Assembly: GCF_012927645.1 (NCBI RefSeq)
Contig: NZ_JABBMT010000002.1
Location: 203,070 to 267,069 of the forward strand
Length of the DNA stretch: 64,000 bases
Direction of reading: 5' to 3'
Origin: Pseudoalteromonas arctica
GTDB lineage: Bacteria > Pseudomonadota > Gammaproteobacteria > Enterobacterales > Alteromonadaceae
Under the pieces are notes generated by a model, which was not told the DNA's origin, made no database searches, and was given only the letters and a program-made list of their open reading frames with translations. Shown piece by piece: positions 38,713 through 48,407 of the stretch (position 1 is its first letter; the number at the start of each line of letters is the position of its first letter). Made by a program: the position numbers and the translations under genes.

Positions 38713-39096
38713 ATGTTTAAGAAGGTTTTTCGCTATCTCATATTAGGTTTAGGTGTATACGCCTTGATCGCTACTTTGGTCATTACTTTTTACAAAGATG
38801 ATCCGCAGGCGATGATTTGGCAAGACCGAGAAGCGTTCAATAAGCGTTATATCGCTAAATTAAGTATCGAAACACCGACTAACTTAAACACTGTATTAGA
38901 GTATTTAGGCAGTCCAGACCTAACATTCGCTAAACGTGATAACAAAGAGGTATGGCAAGTTATTTTTTACCGTACTCAACATATCAAATCAGATGGGATC
39001 ACGACTATGGATGAGTGTACTGGTTTACTGTTTAAAAATGGCGAATTGATTTTGTGGGGGCCAAGTGCATTTGATGCATTTGAGCAACGCGGGTAA
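38713..39096 (+). CDS. DUF3192-type small membrane-anchored protein
   Basis: A 127-residue protein with one N-terminal membrane segment (about 6-27) and a periplasmic domain containing IETPTNLNTVLEYLGSPDL, WQVIFYRT and DECTGLLFKNG, which I associate with DUF3192 proteins of marine gammaproteobacteria. The domain looks like a BamE/SmpA-type fold, but that is inference. Function unknown. Between xni and a HDOD-like gene, all on the same strand. Confidence 0.75.
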   Translation: MFKKVFRYLILGLGVYALIATLVITFYKDDPQAMIWQDREAFNKRYIAKLSIETPTNLNTVLEYLGSPDLTFAKRDNKEVWQVIFYRTQHIKSDGITTMDECTGLLFKNGELILWGPSAFDAFEQRG

Positions 39097-39106
39097 TTGA
39101 TTACTT

Positions 39107-40795
39107 ATGGATAAACTCTGCGCACAAGATCTTACCAGCCTATTTGAAAAAACTCACAAAGTATTAAGGCTTTATCATAATAAAAGTCAGTGGCCACAAA
39201 TTTATTCGCTATTGACACAACTCGCTGAGCAATATTATAAACTCTATAATTCACATCCAAATGCGATGCAAGCCCAACTTACTCTGTATGTAGAAACCCA
39301 CGGTTATACAACCAACTTAGTGGTCAATCAATGTGTCATTGTCGCCGCTTTTTGTCGTAGTTTAAATTACGACAGTAAAATCAGCCAATTGCTTATTTGT
39401 GTCTGTTTAACTAACTATTTATGTGTGCAAACACAAACCAATAAATTGGCTCTGCGCCAACCACTTACCCAACAAGAAAAAAAACAATGGCAATCTCGTC
39501 ATCAGCTAGCAGTCAAATTACTGCAATCTGCTAATGTTCTCACTGACCATATCACATGTATTTTAGCACGCTTGAATAAATATAAGCAGGCCTTGTTAAG
39601 CACGCCAAAAATCATGATCTATGATGGGCCAACAACGTTAGTTGCGTTAGCCAATATTATTGCGATGAACATCACCTACCGTAACCAACATGATCATATC
39701 GATATCTATAAAGCAGTGGCTGATATTTATATCCGTACCCCGAACCTGTTTGCTCAACAAGCCTTAAAAGCATTAATCGGTCATTTTGGCCCCTACCTGC
39801 CAGGATCTTTGGTAAATTATAGCGAGCAGCAGCTCATTTATATTGGTAAAAACCATCAGCAACGGGATTTATTAATTGCGTTACATGAACAGCAAAAAGC
39901 TAAATGGTACAGTGCCAAAGCAAAGCTAGAATCATATTCAAAACAACGACCAAGTAGAGACCAGCGATTATTGTTTAGCGTATGGTTCAATGAGCACATA
40001 GCCCCTCCTATTGAAATTGAAAACGTTGATAAACAACAATTACTAATGTTGATACGCCAAGTTAAAATACAAAAAGAATACACATATAGCGCCCTTGCTA
40101 AATTACTCAACGATCATCCAGCGACAATTGAGTTACTTCGTGAAGCAGTAAAGCCTTACAATAAAGAGCAGCTACCAGGCAAAGACTTACGCCATTGTTT
40201 ATCAATGGTTGGCTTATATAATGCGCCAGCGATCATTCAACGGGTACTCTTTGAGCAATTAGTAAACTACCAAGCCCATCCATTAATGCAACATATACAC
40301 TTGCGCTTACAGGCAATCATAAATTTATTAAACCAACTGGTAAGTCGTGATCAACACAACCAGTTCGAGCACCTAGCTCTGCCTATTTATGGTTACGTAA
40401 ATTATTTGATCGAATACTGTAGTACCACAATTAGCCGTAAAACAATGTATGAACTCTCACCTAAAAGTGATGTCAGCATGCCTTTTGCGTGGCTATTCGG
40501 TGTCACGGTTCACGATAGTGAGCATTTATCGGCTTATTTACTTGAATTGCTTGGTGATAACCCATGGACACAAGCGCTCTTAGATGCAGAACGGCAAAAG
40601 AAGCAACACTTATCTGCTGAGGCACAATTATGGGTTGCAATAAAACTCGTCGTTATTAAGGTGTATCAACCCAACGCAATACAAAGTAGTTGGCAAACAC
40701 ACACTTTTGAGCAAGTATTAAAACGCTTAGATTGGCCGTCCTGCGAGGATTTTTATGCTCAGCTACCAAGCTTAGGTTTAAGCAATAGCGTATGA
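39107..40795 (+). CDS. Large protein, probably with a degenerate HD/HDOD region
   Basis: A 562-residue cytosolic, almost wholly helical protein. The central part (about 325-420) has the look of a HDOD domain: LAKLLNDHPATIELLREAV, then LPGKDLRHCLSMVGLYNAP and a long helix. The N-terminal half resembles a decayed HD-type domain without metal-binding His-Asp pair. HDOD proteins act in signalling scaffolds, often with cyclic-di-GMP enzymes, and a diguanylate cyclase lies 2.6 kb upstream. The start is ATG, 10 bp behind the DUF3192 gene. The domain call is tentative. Confidence 0.6.
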   Translation: MDKLCAQDLTSLFEKTHKVLRLYHNKSQWPQIYSLLTQLAEQYYKLYNSHPNAMQAQLTLYVETHGYTTNLVVNQCVIVAAFCRSLNYDSKISQLLICVCLTNYLCVQTQTNKLALRQPLTQQEKKQWQSRHQLAVKLLQSANVLTDHITCILARLNKYKQALLSTPKIMIYDGPTTLVALANIIAMNITYRNQHDHIDIYKAVADIYIRTPNLFAQQALKALIGHFGPYLPGSLVNYSEQQLIYIGKNHQQRDLLIALHEQQKAKWYSAKAKLESYSKQRPSRDQRLLFSVWFNEHIAPPIEIENVDKQQLLMLIRQVKIQKEYTYSALAKLLNDHPATIELLREAVKPYNKEQLPGKDLRHCLSMVGLYNAPAIIQRVLFEQLVNYQAHPLMQHIHLRLQAIINLLNQLVSRDQHNQFEHLALPIYGYVNYLIEYCSTTISRKTMYELSPKSDVSMPFAWLFGVTVHDSEHLSAYLLELLGDNPWTQALLDAERQKKQHLSAEAQLWVAIKLVVIKVYQPNAIQSSWQTHTFEQVLKRLDWPSCEDFYAQLPSLGLSNSV

Positions 40796-40980
40796 ATATT
40801 TATTAGACATAGTGACTAATTTAGTGCGTTTTCGTGGGTTTTACTGGCAAAAAGTTGAATAAATTGCTATAAAAGCCGCTTATATTTTCAAACTCATTCA
40901 CGTAAATAATCTAACACATTATCGCAGTTTAATAATGCGTCACATTTACGTGCATCTCTAACTCGTAATAGGAAAAGTTC

Positions 40981-41988
40981 ATGGCCAAACAAACCATCAC
41001 AGTGATCAAAGGCGACGGCATCGGTCCGAGTATTATTGATTCAGCCCTTGAGATCTTAACAGCCGCAGGGTGCGATTTTGATTATGAATTCGTTGATGCA
41101 GGCCTTGCTGCCTTAGAAAAAACCGGTGAATTATTACCACAAGATACCATTGATACTATTGCGCGTAATAAAATTACTCTTAAAGGCCCACTAACCACTC
41201 CTGTTGGTGAAGGTTTTACTTCAATCAATGTAACTTTACGAAAGCAGTTTGGTTTATACGCCAATGTACGCCCAGTTAAATCATTTGTTGGCACTAAAGC
41301 ACGTTATGAAGACATTGATATCATCACTGTACGTGAAAATACGCAAGGCATGTATTCAGGTTTAGGCCAAGTGACATCTGAAGATGGTAACGAAGCACAA
41401 GCGATGTCTATGATCACTCGTGAAGGTGCTGAAAAAATCGTTACTTTTGCTTACGAACTAGCTGTTCGTGAAGGCCGTAAAAAAGTAACCGCGGTTCACA
41501 AAGCTAACATCTTAAAGTCAACATCAGGCTTATTCTTAAAAGTAGCCCGTGAAGTTGCGGAACGTTATCCTGAAATTGAATCAACTGAGATGATTGTTGA
41601 TGCAACCTGTATGAAACTGGTAATGAGCCCAGAAGAATTTGACGTTATCGTTACTACAAACCTGTTTGGTGATATTTTATCAGATTTATGTGCGGGTCTT
41701 GTTGGCGGCCTAGGTATGGCACCTGGCGCTAATATCGGTGAAAATGCAGCTATCTTTGAAGCCGTTCACGGCAGCGCACCTGACATTGCAGGTAAAAATC
41801 TAGCAAATCCAACCTCTGTTATCTTGGCATCCATTCAAATGTTAGAGCATTTAGAAATGGGCGAAACTGCAGAGCGTATCCGCAGCGCTGTAGCAGACGT
41901 AATTAAATCAGGTGATCGTACAACTCGCGATTTAGGTGGCAGTCACGGTACGACTGACTTCACTCAAGCTGTTATCGATCGTTTATAA
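40981..41988 (+). CDS. Isocitrate dehydrogenase, NAD-type
   Basis: A 335-residue beta-decarboxylating dehydrogenase oxidising isocitrate to 2-oxoglutarate. ITVIKGDGIGPSI, GPLTTPVGEGFTSINVTLRK, ENTQGMYSG, the catalytic lysine in VHKANILKSTSG and the metal aspartates in TTNLFGDILSDL are present. The nucleotide loop GSAPDIAGKNLANPT is the NAD type also found in isopropylmalate dehydrogenases, but the SINVTLRK stretch points to isocitrate. The gene is single, with its own terminator. Confidence 0.9.
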   Translation: MAKQTITVIKGDGIGPSIIDSALEILTAAGCDFDYEFVDAGLAALEKTGELLPQDTIDTIARNKITLKGPLTTPVGEGFTSINVTLRKQFGLYANVRPVKSFVGTKARYEDIDIITVRENTQGMYSGLGQVTSEDGNEAQAMSMITREGAEKIVTFAYELAVREGRKKVTAVHKANILKSTSGLFLKVAREVAERYPEIESTEMIVDATCMKLVMSPEEFDVIVTTNLFGDILSDLCAGLVGGLGMAPGANIGENAAIFEAVHGSAPDIAGKNLANPTSVILASIQMLEHLEMGETAERIRSAVADVIKSGDRTTRDLGGSHGTTDFTQAVIDRL

Positions 41989-42016
41989 ACTAAACCTAGA
42001 TTATTAGCATGATAAT

Positions 42017-42043
42017 AAAAGTCAGTATTTACTGGCTTTTTTG
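42017..42043 (+). terminator. Terminator of the isocitrate dehydrogenase gene
   Basis: The stem AAAAGTCAGT/ACTGGCTTTT (42017-42026 and 42031-42040) has one G-T pair and continues into TT. Confidence 0.88.
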
Positions 42044-42115
42044 CAACTTAATTTATGCTTACTAGCCGCTACCACCTAATTGCCACGCATAGTCATAAGG
42101 TGCTTGACCGCCTGA

Positions 42116-42298
42116 TATATACCCAAACTATCTCAAGATGCGAGCGTCGTTGGAATTAACAGCGATTTAGACAAGGCATTGATCGCAAGTAATAGTGACT
42201 CTATAGTTAAAATCAGTCCCTTATAATAAAAGTAACGCCTTGATATTAAGCCCCTGTGAAACGCTGAATTCTGCATATTGAGGTGGCTTGGGTATATA
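42116..42298. repeat. MITE-like element with terminal inverted repeats
   Basis: The 183-bp segment is bounded by 26-base imperfect inverted repeats beginning TATATACCCAA (42116-42141) and ending TTGGGTATATA (42273-42298), matching at about 21 of 26 positions. There is no coding capacity. Such short TIR elements with TA-rich ends are non-autonomous transposon derivatives; I could not tie it to a parent element in this window. Confidence 0.65.
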
Positions 42299-42424
42299 GA
42301 CACCGCAAACACCTCAAAAACGCATAATTTCTTTTATTTTTCGGTTAAAATCGCAGCTTAAAGCAACTTTTAAATATAAAAATAAATAATTTGGAATTTT
42401 AATGCAGCACTGTCATTTTAACTG

Positions 42425-42453
42425 TTGACATTAGTTAGCAAAACATTTAAAAA
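42425..42453 (+). promoter_or_regulatory. Probable promoter of the ilv operon
   Basis: A consensus -35 TTGACA (42425-42430) is followed at 17 bp by a poor -10 (TAAAAA). It lies about 100 bp upstream of the leader peptide. Confidence 0.45.
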
Positions 42454-42551
42454 TAAGGCTATTAAATTTGTAGACTTAGTGTGTTGTTTGGCTATCACGA
42501 CGTAATAACTCATTAAAGCTTGTATAACAACTACCGAGAAGAAAAAATATT

Positions 42552-42623
42552 ATGAAATATCAATTTCACCTAGTCACTGTACTCGTACTGGTCTTAGTTT
42601 TAAGCCCAGCGGGGATGTATTAG
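42552..42623 (+). CDS. Ilv operon leader peptide (Val/Leu-rich)
   Basis: A 23-codon frame, MKYQFHLVTVLVLVLVLSPA then GMY, with five Leu and five Val codons within 11 residues and no Ile. It stands between a promoter and a terminator in front of ilvI, so it looks like a stalling sensor of charged tRNA-Leu and tRNA-Val, analogous to IvbL of E. coli ilvBN. E. coli ilvIH itself is not known to use attenuation. Confidence 0.85.
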   Translation: MKYQFHLVTVLVLVLVLSPAGMY

Positions 42624-42672
42624 AAGGTGAAATAGCTTTTTAAAAACCCCCGCCCTAAGCGGGGGTTTTTTT
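42609..42672 (+). promoter_or_regulatory. Attenuator in front of ilvI
   Basis: A strong terminator, AAAAACCCCCGC with GCGGGGGTTTTT (42642-42653 and 42659-42670) and a long T-run, lies 18 bp behind the leader stop. The last leader codons GCGGGG (42609-42614) are complementary to CCCCGC (42648-42653) of its left arm. This gives an antiterminator if the ribosome stalls on the Val/Leu run; completion of the leader would mask it and allow termination. Confidence 0.82.
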
Positions 42673-42782
42673 ATGCATTTAAATTACACGGTAATTGCAT
42701 AGAATAAATGGGGAGTGCGTGCAAGAGCACATTATTACTCATGACAATAATCAACAGGTAACAGGCACGCAGAGGAATGAGG

Positions 42783-44507
42783 ATGAGTACACAACAATAT
42801 AATGGCTCCGAACTAGTTGTTCAGGCATTAAGGGCATTACAGGTAAAATATATATTTGGCTACCCAGGTGGCTCTGTATTAGATCTTTATGACGCATTAT
42901 TTCAGCAAGATGATGTTGAACATATTTTAGTTCGTCATGAGCAGGCAGCAACCCATATGGCTGATGGGTATGCACGCGCCACAGGTGAAGTGGGCGTCGT
43001 ATTAGCAACATCAGGTCCTGGTGCGACAAACTGTATCACGGGGATCGCTACAGCCTATATGGATTCGATTCCTATGGTAGTGCTATCCGGTCAAGTGCCG
43101 ACTAACTTAATTGGTGATGATGCATTTCAAGAAACTGATATTGTCGGTTGCTCTCGGCCAATAGTAAAGCACAGTTTTAACTGTCGTAGCGCAAAAGATA
43201 TCCCTACAATTTTGGCTAAAGCATTTTATATTGCAAGTACTGGACGCCCAGGCCCTGTGGTCGTAGAACTGCCAAAAGATATGTTAAACCCTGCACTTAA
43301 ATTTGATTTTGAGTGTCCAACAACCACAGAGCTGAGAACCTACAGCCCAAACATCAAAGGCCACCCAAAGCAAATTCGCAAAGCCGTTGCCGCTATTTTA
43401 GAAGCCAAAAAACTGGTCATTTACTCAGGTGGCGGGATTATTATTTCTAACACCTCAGAGCAACTGACTCATTTGGTTGAATCACTCAATGCACCAATCA
43501 CTAATACCTTAATGGGATTGGGCGGTATTTCCGGTGTTCACCCTAATTTCATTGGTATGCTAGGTATGCATGGGAGCCTTGAAGCAAATAAGGCGATGGC
43601 AAATGCCGATGTGATCTTAGCGCTAGGTGCCCGATTTGATGACAGGGTAACCAATAATGTGAAGAAATTTTGTCCCAATGCGACGATTGTTCATGTTGAT
43701 GTTGATCCAACCTCTATTTCAAAAACGATCAAAGCCCACATTCCAGTAGTCGGTTGCTTATCAACCGTAATTGAGCAATTACAAACAGCGATAGATAAAA
43801 GCCCTATTAAAATTGATCGTAGCGCACAAGAAGACTGGTGGCGTCAAATCATTAGCTGGCGTGAACAAAAATGTTTAAGCTACAGCACTGCGGGCGATAA
43901 AATAAAGCCTCAGGCCGTCATTGAAGCAATTTATAAAGCCACTAATGGTGACGCTTATATAAGCTCTGATGTAGGTCAGCATCAAATGTTTGCAGCGCAG
44001 TACTACCCGTTTAAAAATCCTCGTCAGTGGATCAACTCAGGGGGTCTTGGCACTATGGGCTTTGGTCTGCCAGCGGCTATGGGAGTAAAACTCGCGTTTC
44101 CTGATAAAGAATCAGTGTGTGTCACCGGTGATGGTTCGATTCAAATGAACATTCAAGAGCTTTCGACATGTTTACAATATAACTTGGCTGTAAAAGTGGT
44201 GTCACTGAATAACCGCTCTTTGGGTATGGTGCGTCAATGGCAAGATATGGTCTATGGTGGTCGTCACTCGTCGTCATATATGGAATCATTACCTGATTTC
44301 GTCAAACTTGCTGAAAGTTATGGCCACGTAGGTATTCGCGTTAATACCCTTGAAGAACTACAACCCGCTATTGAGAAAGCGATGAAGATAAATGATCGTT
44401 TAGTGTTTTTAGATATTTTGGTTGATGAAAATGAACATGTTTACCCGATGCAAATTAAACTAGGGGCAGTTGATGACATGTGGTTGCGTAAAGGAGTGAA
44501 AGCATAA
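42783..44507 (+). CDS. ilvI: Acetolactate synthase, large (catalytic) subunit
   Basis: Thiamine-diphosphate enzyme making acetolactate or acetohydroxybutyrate for valine, leucine and isoleucine synthesis. With the ATG at 42783 (AGAGGA upstream) it has 574 residues, the same as E. coli IlvI, to which it is closest. [16 protein letters not shown], the catalytic Glu in [17 protein letters not shown], and the ThDP motif [19 protein letters not shown] are present. An ATG six bases upstream overlaps the ribosome binding site. Overlaps ilvH by one base. Confidence 0.95.
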   Translation: MSTQQYNGSELVVQALRALQVKYIFGYPGGSVLDLYDALFQQDDVEHILVRHEQAATHMADGYARATGEVGVVLATSGPGATNCITGIATAYMDSIPMVVLSGQVPTNLIGDDAFQETDIVGCSRPIVKHSFNCRSAKDIPTILAKAFYIASTGRPGPVVVELPKDMLNPALKFDFECPTTTELRTYSPNIKGHPKQIRKAVAAILEAKKLVIYSGGGIIISNTSEQLTHLVESLNAPITNTLMGLGGISGVHPNFIGMLGMHGSLEANKAMANADVILALGARFDDRVTNNVKKFCPNATIVHVDVDPTSISKTIKAHIPVVGCLSTVIEQLQTAIDKSPIKIDRSAQEDWWRQIISWREQKCLSYSTAGDKIKPQAVIEAIYKATNGDAYISSDVGQHQMFAAQYYPFKNPRQWINSGGLGTMGFGLPAAMGVKLAFPDKESVCVTGDGSIQMNIQELSTCLQYNLAVKVVSLNNRSLGMVRQWQDMVYGGRHSSSYMESLPDFVKLAESYGHVGIRVNTLEELQPAIEKAMKINDRLVFLDILVDENEHVYPMQIKLGAVDDMWLRKGVKA

Positions 44508-45004
44508 TGCGTCGTATATTATCTATTCTACTTGAGAATGAGCCAGGCTCTTTATCGCGTATCGTTGGCCTGTTTTCACAACGCGCCTACAACATCGATA
44601 GTTTAACTGTTGGCACAACTGACGATCATTCTTTATCACGTATTACTATCACTACCTTAGGTGATGACCGTGTGGTTGAGCAAATCACTAAACAAGTCAA
44701 TAAATTAGTTGATGTATTAAAAATTATTGATCTCACTGAAATGGTGCATATTGAACGTGAGCTGTTATTAGTAAAAGTATTTGCTCAAGATGAGACTAAA
44801 CGTGCTGCAGTAACGCGAGTGGTAGATGTATTCCAAGGCGCTATTTTAGACATGGGTCGCAACAGCTATACATTACAGCTTGTTAGTAGCACAGATAAAA
44901 TTGAATCGTTTTTAGATACCTTACGCCATGAGAGTGACATAATTGAAGTGGTACGCTCTGGTGCGGTAGGTATTGGCCGCGGTGATAAAGCACTAAAAGC
45001 TTAA
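44507..45004 (+). CDS. ilvH: Acetolactate synthase, small (regulatory) subunit
   Basis: A 165-residue subunit that gives valine feedback inhibition. N-terminal ACT domain ([26 protein letters not shown]) with the NIDSLTVG loop and a C-terminal ferredoxin-like domain (about 80-160). The start ATG overlaps the ilvI stop (TAATG), indicating coupling. Confidence 0.95.
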   Translation: MRRILSILLENEPGSLSRIVGLFSQRAYNIDSLTVGTTDDHSLSRITITTLGDDRVVEQITKQVNKLVDVLKIIDLTEMVHIERELLLVKVFAQDETKRAAVTRVVDVFQGAILDMGRNSYTLQLVSSTDKIESFLDTLRHESDIIEVVRSGAVGIGRGDKALKA

Positions 45005-45027
45005 ACCATAGATTAATAACCAGATAC

Positions 45028-45055
45028 AAAAAAAGGGCTAATTAGCCCTTTTTTA
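45028..45055. terminator. Bidirectional terminator, ilv operon / HU gene
   Basis: A perfect palindrome GGGCTAATTAGCCC with A-run before and T-run after it, lying between converging genes. Confidence 0.92.
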
Positions 45056-45073
45056 TTTAACCAATCTAATTGA

Positions 45074-45349
45074 TTAAGGATTAACTTGATCTTTAAGACC
45101 TTTACCTGCTTTAAAGCTTGGGATAGTTGCCGCTGCAATTTGGATTTCGGCACCAGTTTGTGGGTTACGGCCAGTACGTGCAGCACGCTCTTTTACAGAG
45201 AAAGTACCAAAACCAACTAGTGCAACTGAATTACCTTCTTTTAAAGAAGAAGTAACAGCACCAGTGAATGCGTCAAGTGCGCGTGTAGCTGCTGCTTTAG
45301 AGATTTCTGCATCAGTAGCGATTTTTTCAACTAATTGAGCTTTATTCAT
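45074..45349 (-). CDS. HU-family DNA-binding protein
   Basis: A 90-residue histone-like protein that bends DNA non-specifically. [36 protein letters not shown] and a C-terminal [11 protein letters not shown] are standard; the sequence is closer to HU-beta than HU-alpha of E. coli. ATG with AGGA upstream. It is single, with about 200 bp of AT-rich promoter DNA upstream. Confidence 0.95.
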   Translation of the reverse strand: MNKAQLVEKIATDAEISKAAATRALDAFTGAVTSSLKEGNSVALVGFGTFSVKERAARTGRNPQTGAEIQIAAATIPSFKAGKGLKDQVNP

Positions 45350-45557
45350 TTGTTAAATTCCTATTCGTTATTATTTTGCCTTCGCAAAACCTATCTTTAT
45401 GCATTTTTTAAGTATTGGCAACAGCAAAATGCTTTTTTCGCGTAAATTCTTAAAAAATGAGTAAATTTTAAATAATTGCCCAAATAAATATTGATTTAAA
45501 GATTAACCAACAATGAATTTACGCAATATGTAATAAATCAATATGACAATTTGTTTA

Positions 45558-46091
45558 TCATTCAACTTTTTCGATAACTAAGGTCACTTCCCCAACCTCA
45601 ATGCCAAACTTATCAATAGCTGTACGGTTAATCAAGCGCGATTGTGTTACCAGGTACATCCAATCATCTAAATTAACTTCAATGGTGTCATCTCCATAAG
45701 GTAATTTAAGCGTATATTGCCAATGAAATACACTGCCATTACTTTTTCCTTTCGCGATACCTATCACATCACCTGCGGTGCCAGTTAAAGTATTGTCAGT
45801 ATTGAGTGTTATTTTCCACACTCGGCGTTGGGTTTCACCATCATCGTAAACAAAATCTTCCTCTATAACGCCGTTATTGCCATCCCAACTCGCATTCATG
45901 TCAACAACCATCTTACGGGTTACTTCACCTTTAAAGTCTTGGACAACACCATAGGCTTTCAATTTGCCACTAAAAAATTGTTTAAAATTAAATTCTGGCT
46001 GACTTCCTTGGTAATACTCAACATCTGGCGCAGCACAACTGCTTAATAAAAATGTGCAACTAAGTAAAAATAATGTAGTAATTCGCTTCAT
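45558..46091 (-). CDS. DUF3833-type lipoprotein
   Basis: A 177-residue lipoprotein with lipobox LLSSC (Cys19) followed by a beta-rich domain (GKLKAYGVVQDFKGEV, DFVYDDGETQRRVWKI, DDWMYLV) typical of DUF3833. It is the last gene of a minus-strand run that begins with the ECF sigma factor. Members occur repeatedly beside Cfa-like methyltransferases; a role in lipid handling or modification is inferred from this context only. Confidence 0.85.
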   Translation of the reverse strand: MKRITTLFLLSCTFLLSSCAAPDVEYYQGSQPEFNFKQFFSGKLKAYGVVQDFKGEVTRKMVVDMNASWDGNNGVIEEDFVYDDGETQRRVWKITLNTDNTLTGTAGDVIGIAKGKSNGSVFHWQYTLKLPYGDDTIEVNLDDWMYLVTQSRLINRTAIDKFGIEVGEVTLVIEKVE

Positions 46092-46092
46092 G

Positions 46093-46584
46093 TTATTGCC
46101 CTATTAGTTGTTTTCGCATTTGTGGCTCAGAGGTATCGGCGTCAAGCCAAATAGCTAAGAAGTTATCCGCAAAACCATTTTGCTCTATAGCCCCTAACTT
46201 TTTACCATTAAAATAAAATGTGCCAATACCATTTTCATCCGTAATGAAGGATAGCGATTCACCTTTTTTGATATCTGGCCAAAGCGCAGCTAACTGTGCA
46301 TCGTATTTACTAATAATCTCTTTTTTACCCAAATGCTGCCATTGTTCGTTTGTCGCTTTGATTATGTCCTTTGCAGCAAAATCGCGTAAATAGGTCAATG
46401 TCAGTTTAGTGGGATGATTACCAAACTGATAGGTCCCAGATGGGTTTGCTAACTGCGCCTGATAGACATCCCAAAATAGATACTCAAAACGAGCCTCACC
46501 GACCACTTTAAAATCAGCTGCAAAGCTTCGGCTGCATATCAATACAATTAAAATGATTAGCCCTTTAGTTAATCTTGCTATCAT
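46093..46584 (-). CDS. Chalcone-isomerase-like periplasmic protein
   Basis: A 163-residue exported protein (signal peptide about 1-22) with EARFEYLFWDVYQAQL, LTYLRDFAAKDIIKAT and the closing DNFLAIWL, as in bacterial chalcone-isomerase-like proteins. These have the fold of plant fatty-acid-binding CHI relatives and probably bind fatty acids; they are not thought to make flavonoids. One base before the DUF3833 gene on the same strand. Confidence 0.82.
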   Translation of the reverse strand: MIARLTKGLIILIVLICSRSFAADFKVVGEARFEYLFWDVYQAQLANPSGTYQFGNHPTKLTLTYLRDFAAKDIIKATNEQWQHLGKKEIISKYDAQLAALWPDIKKGESLSFITDENGIGTFYFNGKKLGAIEQNGFADNFLAIWLDADTSEPQMRKQLIGQ

Positions 46585-46628
46585 TACCGGACTCCAAATT
46601 TCTAAGTTAAATAGTTACACCTGTATGC

Positions 46629-47141
46629 TCATTTGTGTTCAGAAACTAACAGGTACTTTTTGCTATATGTGTTTATCACCCTGATAAAATTGAACATAAG
46701 CGACCAAGCAAAACCATATATAAGCCAAAATTGCCAAACTACAGGATGAACCTCTAACGCCCCAAAACGCGCACCAGCAATATAACTTGCGGGGGCAAAA
46801 ACAGCACAGAGCAACATCGCTAAATACCAAGGCGTGCGATGCAAAAATTGCATTGACGTATTAATGGTTAAGAGTAAGGCACACCAAAGTAATATAAACC
46901 ACAATGGAAAAGGGGATATACTAAAAGATAAAAAGCCAACCTCAACCATCAAATATTCAAAGCTTAACGAGATCATTAAGCCATAGCACAGTAACAGCAT
47001 ATCTTGTTGCTTTTGCTGCGACAGGCATAGCATTAGTATGATGATTAATAAAATCGGTATAATAGCGCGCTGCTCAAGGAATAATGCTAAAAGCCACACT
47101 CCTTGAAACAGCAAAAAATTAATAACTGAGCGCAATGTCAT
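46629..47141 (-). CDS. DUF2878-type integral membrane protein
   Basis: About 170 residues with five or six hydrophobic segments, a layout of the DUF2878 family, with no known activity. I prefer the ATG at 47141 (MTLRSVINFLLF); an upstream in-frame codon at 47174 would enlarge the overlap with the preceding methyltransferase. Even so the two genes overlap by 23 bp, showing tight coupling. Confidence 0.8.
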   Translation of the reverse strand: MTLRSVINFLLFQGVWLLALFLEQRAIIPILLIIILMLCLSQQKQQDMLLLCYGLMISLSFEYLMVEVGFLSFSISPFPLWFILLWCALLLTINTSMQFLHRTPWYLAMLLCAVFAPASYIAGARFGALEVHPVVWQFWLIYGFAWSLMFNFIRVINTYSKKYLLVSEHK

Positions 47142-48381
47142 CACTTGAATGGTTAAAACGCGGTTTACGAGCAACTAAATGCACTGTACTGGTTACTCGC
47201 GCCCTAAATGCGCCTTCACAGTAAGCTAAGTAAAATAACCACAATCGATAAAAACGCTGGTCGAACTTAACTTTGTCGATTTCTGGCCAGCTTGCAATAA
47301 ACCGGGTGCGCCAATCAGCTAAGGTTCTTGCATAATGAACGCCGATATCACTAATACTGTGTACCACCATGTCTGATTGATTTTTTATTTGCTTATTCAT
47401 TTCATCAATACACGGTAAACAACCACCAGGGAAAATATATTGCTGAATAAAATCAGAATTTTTCAGGTAATGTTGATAGCGTTGATCAGCAATTGTGATT
47501 GCTTGGATCAGCATTGCACCACTGTCTTTGAGTAAGTCATTACATTTTTTGAAAAAGCTGGGTAGGTATTCATGACCAACCGCTTCTATCATTTCTATTG
47601 ACACTAGCTTATCGTAACTGCCTTCGAGTAAACGATAATCTTGTTTCAATAAGGTTATCTTATCTTCAAGCCCCAACTGGGTAATTTTTTCTGCCACAAA
47701 CGCATGTTGCTCATCAGAAATAGTTGTAGTAGTAACGTGGCAGTCATAATGTGTTGCAGCATGAACGGCAAACGCTCCCCACCCTGTGCCAATTTCAATA
47801 ACTGTTTCACCGGGTTGTAAATCTACTTGTTGGCAGATTAAATCAAGCTTATGGCTTTGTGCTTGCTCAAGAGAAGCATCTTTTGATGGGTATACAGCGC
47901 TTGAGTAAAGCATTTCAGTGCTTAAAAATGATGAATACAACTCATTGCCTAAATCGTAATGAGCAACAATGTTTTTCTTTGAACCTTGCTCAGAATTTTT
48001 GTTTTTACGGTGGTTTATTCGATTGTAAAGATTACTAATAAACGCAAACTTACGTTCAAATTGGTCCAGTTGAGCCTGATTAATGGCAAAAATTTCAATC
48101 AACGGAGTTAAGTTAGTACATTCCCACTGGCCTAAAATATAAGCTTCGCCAGCTCCGACACTGCCAGAGAGCGCAAATGCTTTATACATTGCCGGATTAT
48201 TAACAACTACTTTAGCCTGTAAGTGACTTTGAGGATCACCAAAGTGTTGAACGTCGTTACCATCAACTAGGGTAATTGCGCCGACTTCAATGCTATCAAA
48301 CGCACCAATGACTAACTTTTTATACAGCTTACTTAACAAGCTACTTGATGCGTTATCAGCTAAACTGGATACTTTTTCCAT
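47119..48381 (-). CDS. cfa: Cyclopropane-fatty-acyl-phospholipid synthase-type methyltransferase
   Basis: A 420-residue SAM-dependent enzyme that methylates double bonds of membrane phospholipid acyl chains. The SAM site is IEIGTGWGAFAVHAA, preceded by NIVAHYDLGNELYSSFLS. The substrate part includes VSIEMIEAVGHEYLPSFF and YIFPGGCLP. The surrounding FAD protein, DUF1365 protein and ECF/ChrR pair point to a branch acting in the photo-oxidative stress response, where the product may be a modified rather than a simple cyclopropane lipid. Confidence 0.9.
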   Translation of the reverse strand: MEKVSSLADNASSSLLSKLYKKLVIGAFDSIEVGAITLVDGNDVQHFGDPQSHLQAKVVVNNPAMYKAFALSGSVGAGEAYILGQWECTNLTPLIEIFAINQAQLDQFERKFAFISNLYNRINHRKNKNSEQGSKKNIVAHYDLGNELYSSFLSTEMLYSSAVYPSKDASLEQAQSHKLDLICQQVDLQPGETVIEIGTGWGAFAVHAATHYDCHVTTTTISDEQHAFVAEKITQLGLEDKITLLKQDYRLLEGSYDKLVSIEMIEAVGHEYLPSFFKKCNDLLKDSGAMLIQAITIADQRYQHYLKNSDFIQQYIFPGGCLPCIDEMNKQIKNQSDMVVHSISDIGVHYARTLADWRTRFIASWPEIDKVKFDQRFYRLWLFYLAYCEGAFRARVTSTVHLVARKPRFNHSSDDIALSY

Positions 48382-48407
48382 CTCATGACCTTCATTATTT
48401 TAGCTTA

